This document shows positions 5,823 through 7,837 of a stretch of 7,837 nt of DNA, piece by piece. The notes beneath the pieces are model-generated. The model saw nothing but the letters and a program-made list of their open reading frames with translations. It made no database searches and was not told where the DNA came from. The stretch is from Chloroflexota bacterium. GTDB lineage: Bacteria > Chloroflexota > UBA6077 > JADZDV01. Location of the stretch: NCBI GenBank assembly GCA_020850915.1, contig JADZDV010000206.1, positions 1 through 7,837 of the forward strand, in the 5' to 3' direction. Every line of letters begins with the position of its first letter. Position 1 is the first letter of the stretch. Made by a program: the position numbers and the translations under genes.

Positions 5823-6970
5823 TGACGCCCATCGAGATCCGAGGCCTCACCATCTACGAGGTGACGTTTCCCTTCCGCTTCTCCTTCGGCCACGCGCTGG
5901 CACGCCGCGCCTCGAGCAGCAACGTGCTCGTCCGAGTGGAGACGAGCAACGGCGCCGTCGGCTTCGGGGAAGCGGTGCCGCGCACATACGTCACCGGCGA
6001 GACGCCCGAGAGCGTCGTCAAGCTGATCGGCGGCCAGATCGGCCCCACGCTGCTCGGCCGTTCCTTCGAGCGCCTGGAGGACCTGCCGGCGCTCATCGAG
6101 ACCGTGTTTGGCGCCATCTCGCCCGACGTTCCATCCGGGGCGGCGCGCTGCGGCGTCGAACTGGCGGTGCTGGATGCCGCTGGGCGCGCGCTCGGCCGGT
6201 CGGCCGGCGAGGTGCTGGGGCCGGTGGTTCGACCGGTGATCCAGTACAGCGGCGTCTTCCCACTCCTGTCGCCGCCGCTCATGGCGTTCGTCGCGCTCGC
6301 GATGCGCGCCTACGGAATCTCGGAAGTGAAGCTGAAGGTCGGGCGCTCGCTCGCGGAGGATCTCCGGAACCTCAAGATCCTGCGTGCCATGCTTGGGGCA
6401 TCGGTTGACATAAGGGTGGATGCCAACTGCGCATGGAGCGCCGAGCAGGCGATTGAGGCGATCGTCGCGATGCGCCCGTACCGAGTGGCTACGATTGAGC
6501 AGCCGGTCGCTCAAGACGATCTCGCCGGCTTCAAGCGCGTCAGCGACGCCGTAGAAGAACCGACCATGGCTGACGAGTCGCTCTGCACGATCGAGGACGC
6601 TCGACGGTTGGCGGATGGGCGGACCTGCGACATGTTCAACATCAGGATTTCGAAGTGTGGTGGTCTGCTCGCGGCCAGGTCGATCGTGGAGATCGCCTCC
6701 TCGGCGGGCATGCGCTGCCAGATGGGAGCACAGGTTGGCGAAAGCGCGGTTCTGTCCGCCGCGGGACGCCACTTCGCGGCCCGCACGGGGAATTTGCGCT
6801 ACTTCGAGGGCTCGGCAGGCAGCATTCTCTTGAAGCAGGACATTGCCGATCGCGAGCTGGCGCCTGGCCGGGGAGGGAAGGCGACTGACCTGAAGGGTCC
6901 CGGTCTGGGCGTTCGGATCAACGAAGCGAAGTTTGCGCGGTACGTCACGGCGGAACACATCGTCTCGTGA
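5822..6970 (+). CDS. Enolase-superfamily enzyme, muconate-cycloisomerase (MLE) subgroup, 382 aa
   Basis: Residues 1-130 form the capping domain, with the specificity loop GFGEAVPRTYVTGET (47-61). Residues 135-350 form the barrel. Catalytic positions of the MLE subgroup are all present: the KxK pair K170/K172 in VKLKVG, metal ligands D200 (VDANCAW), E226 (IEQPV) and D251 (ADES), and the opposite-face Lys K278 in ISKCGG. Enzymes with this set abstract the proton alpha to a carboxylate and act as cycloisomerases, o-succinylbenzoate synthases, N-succinylamino-acid racemases or dipeptide epimerases. The YVTGET cap loop recalls dipeptide epimerases, but the DxD motif they carry near the end of the barrel is not visible; that region reads YFEGSAGSILL. 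Specificity is therefore open. The start overlaps the hydrolase stop by one base, implying translational coupling, and GTGAGG lies 11 bases upstream. The GH3 gene follows after 24 bases, in keeping with one transcript. Confidence 0.9.
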   Translation: MTPIEIRGLTIYEVTFPFRFSFGHALARRASSSNVLVRVETSNGAVGFGEAVPRTYVTGETPESVVKLIGGQIGPTLLGRSFERLEDLPALIETVFGAISPDVPSGAARCGVELAVLDAAGRALGRSAGEVLGPVVRPVIQYSGVFPLLSPPLMAFVALAMRAYGISEVKLKVGRSLAEDLRNLKILRAMLGASVDIRVDANCAWSAEQAIEAIVAMRPYRVATIEQPVAQDDLAGFKRVSDAVEEPTMADESLCTIEDARRLADGRTCDMFNIRISKCGGLLAARSIVEIASSAGMRCQMGAQVGESAVLSAAGRHFAARTGNLRYFEGSAGSILLKQDIADRELAPGRGGKATDLKGPGLGVRINEAKFARYVTAEHIVS

Positions 6971-6980
6971 CGGTCTCAAC

Positions 6981-6990
6981 AGGGAGGGAG
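6981..6990 (+). promoter_or_regulatory. Strong ribosome binding site deciding the TTG start of the GH3 gene
   Basis: AGGGAGGGAG contains a near-ideal purine-rich Shine-Dalgarno sequence ending four bases before the TTG at 6995. No in-frame ATG exists until residue 37, so this site is the main reason for choosing the TTG; an in-frame GTG at 7010 is the alternative. Confidence 0.65.
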
Positions 6991-6994
6991 CATC

Positions 6995-7837
6995 TTGGTA
7001 TCCGTCGCCGTGTCGGCTGGTCAGTTGTGGAGGCGCTTCTCCCACGTCGATCGATTCGTCGCAGCCACGCGCGAGCCCTCCTCCGCGCAGCATCAGAAGC
7101 TCATGGAGATCGTCGAGCGGAACCGGGACACCGTGTTCGGTCGGGAGCACGGCTTCAGCTCGATCAAGGGGATCGAGGCGTACCAGAAACAGGTCCCGAT
7201 CCAGACGTACGACACGCTCGGCCCACTCATCGAGCGCGTGAAGCGGGGAGAAAAGCGGATTCTCACCGCTGACGATCCGCTCATGTTCGCCGTGACCAGC
7301 GGGACGACGGGCAAAGCGAAGTACATTCCCGTCACGCCCAGCTATCTGGCCGAGTACATCCACGGCATGCAGATTCACAACTACTTCATTCTGGAGGACT
7401 ACCCACACATCGGCGAGGGTAGGTTCCTGACGCCAACGAGCAGCGACGTGGAGGGCAGGGTCGAGTCCGGCCTCTCGTTCGGCGCGATCTCCGGCCTCGT
7501 GGTGCGGCGTCAGCCGGAGGTGATCCGCCGCTACTTTGCCCTACCGTATGAGCTGTGCCTGGTCAAAGACCTGGAAACCAAACACTACGTCGGCCTGCGG
7601 ATCGCGCTGGAGGCGAAGGTCACCATCTCGCTGCTGCCGAATCCCAGCAGCCTGATCGTGCTCGCGGAGAAGCTGACGCAGCATGCCGAGGAGCTGATCG
7701 AGGACGTGCGACGCGGACGGCTGAGCAGCAAGTACCAGTTGGCCCCAGAGGTCAAGCGGGCCGTCGAGCGCCGGATCAGCGCGAATCCCAGGCGAGCCGA
7801 CGAGCTGGCGAGTCTGCTGCGCAACGAGGGCCAGCTC
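6995..7837 (+). CDS. GH3-family acyl-adenylating ligase, N-terminal 281 residues (runs off the window)
   Basis: Member of the GH3 family, named after plant auxin-responsive proteins. These ANL-superfamily enzymes adenylate a carboxylic acid and usually join it to an amino acid as an amide. Characteristic parts visible are VPIQTYDTLGPLIERVKRGE (67-86), the phosphate-binding SGTTG (102-106) followed by KAKYIPVT, and LTPTSSDVEGRVESGLSFGAISG further on, a family-like acyl-pocket region. The frame is open to the right edge with no stop; bacterial homologues are roughly twice this length, so the C-terminal half and its lid domain lie outside. A TTG start is chosen from the strong ribosome site at 6981-6990. 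No signal peptide; expected in the cytoplasm. Third gene of the hydrolase/MLE unit. Plant GH3 proteins act on jasmonate, indole-acetate or benzoates; the bacterial substrate cannot be inferred. Confidence 0.88.
   Translation, partial: MVSVAVSAGQLWRRFSHVDRFVAATREPSSAQHQKLMEIVERNRDTVFGREHGFSSIKGIEAYQKQVPIQTYDTLGPLIERVKRGEKRILTADDPLMFAVTSGTTGKAKYIPVTPSYLAEYIHGMQIHNYFILEDYPHIGEGRFLTPTSSDVEGRVESGLSFGAISGLVVRRQPEVIRRYFALPYELCLVKDLETKHYVGLRIALEAKVTISLLPNPSSLIVLAEKLTQHAEELIEDVRRGRLSSKYQLAPEVKRAVERRISANPRRADELASLLRNEGQL

Noticed and set aside
5741..7408. 555-codon open frame on the minus strand across the hydrolase end, the MLE gene and the GH3 start
   Set aside because: It is antisense to three genes with clear family motifs. 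Its composition is Arg/His/Asp-rich without domains, as expected of a mirror frame in GC-rich coding DNA.

Overview
The window is GC-rich chromosomal DNA (clearly above 60% G+C by eye) with short intergenic gaps and no sign of mobile elements, phage genes or CRISPR arrays. Gene content points to a high-GC bacterium that is neither a proteobacterium nor a classical Firmicute. The best clue is a zinc-metalloprotease-like protein of the DUF2342 type, a family known mainly from Actinobacteria and some Chloroflexota, often in coenzyme F420-producing species. Chloroflexota (for example a Thermomicrobia-like lineage) is my best guess, with Actinobacteriota as the alternative. This is inference from family distribution, not a measured placement.

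Layout. (1) Positions 25-3112, minus strand: a compact three-gene unit read from right to left, namely a membrane-anchored DUF2342 HEATH-motif putative metalloprotease, an unrecognised 165-residue protein, and lysA (diaminopimelate decarboxylase, last step of lysine synthesis). Gaps are 55 and 42 bases, and a plausible promoter lies at 3194-3223. (2) 3113-3440: a gene-free stretch with short inverted repeats that ends in a tRNA-Ala(CGC) gene at 3441-3513. (3) 3514-3632: a convergent gap holding a bulged 6+6 bp GC-rich hairpin. (4) 3633-4463, minus strand: a two-helix membrane protein with a Gly-rich central region and a Pro/Gly-rich tail. (5) 4464-4583: a 120-base divergent promoter region with overlapping, oppositely oriented -10-like boxes. 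(6) 4584 to the right edge, plus strand: an alpha/beta-hydrolase with a C-terminal zinc ribbon, an enolase-superfamily enzyme of the muconate-cycloisomerase (MLE) subgroup overlapping it by one base, and, 24 bases later, a GH3-family acyl-adenylating enzyme that starts at TTG and runs off the window.

The most interesting part is the plus-strand trio. Established family chemistry gives a carboxylate-activating ligase that usually forms acyl-amino-acid amides (GH3), a proton-abstracting epimerase/racemase/cycloisomerase fold (MLE subgroup), and a hydrolase whose apparent nucleophile is Cys rather than Ser. Together they suggest a small dedicated pathway, possibly making, racemising and cleaving an N-acyl amino acid or similar amide. 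The substrate cannot be read from the sequence and the pathway is a hypothesis.
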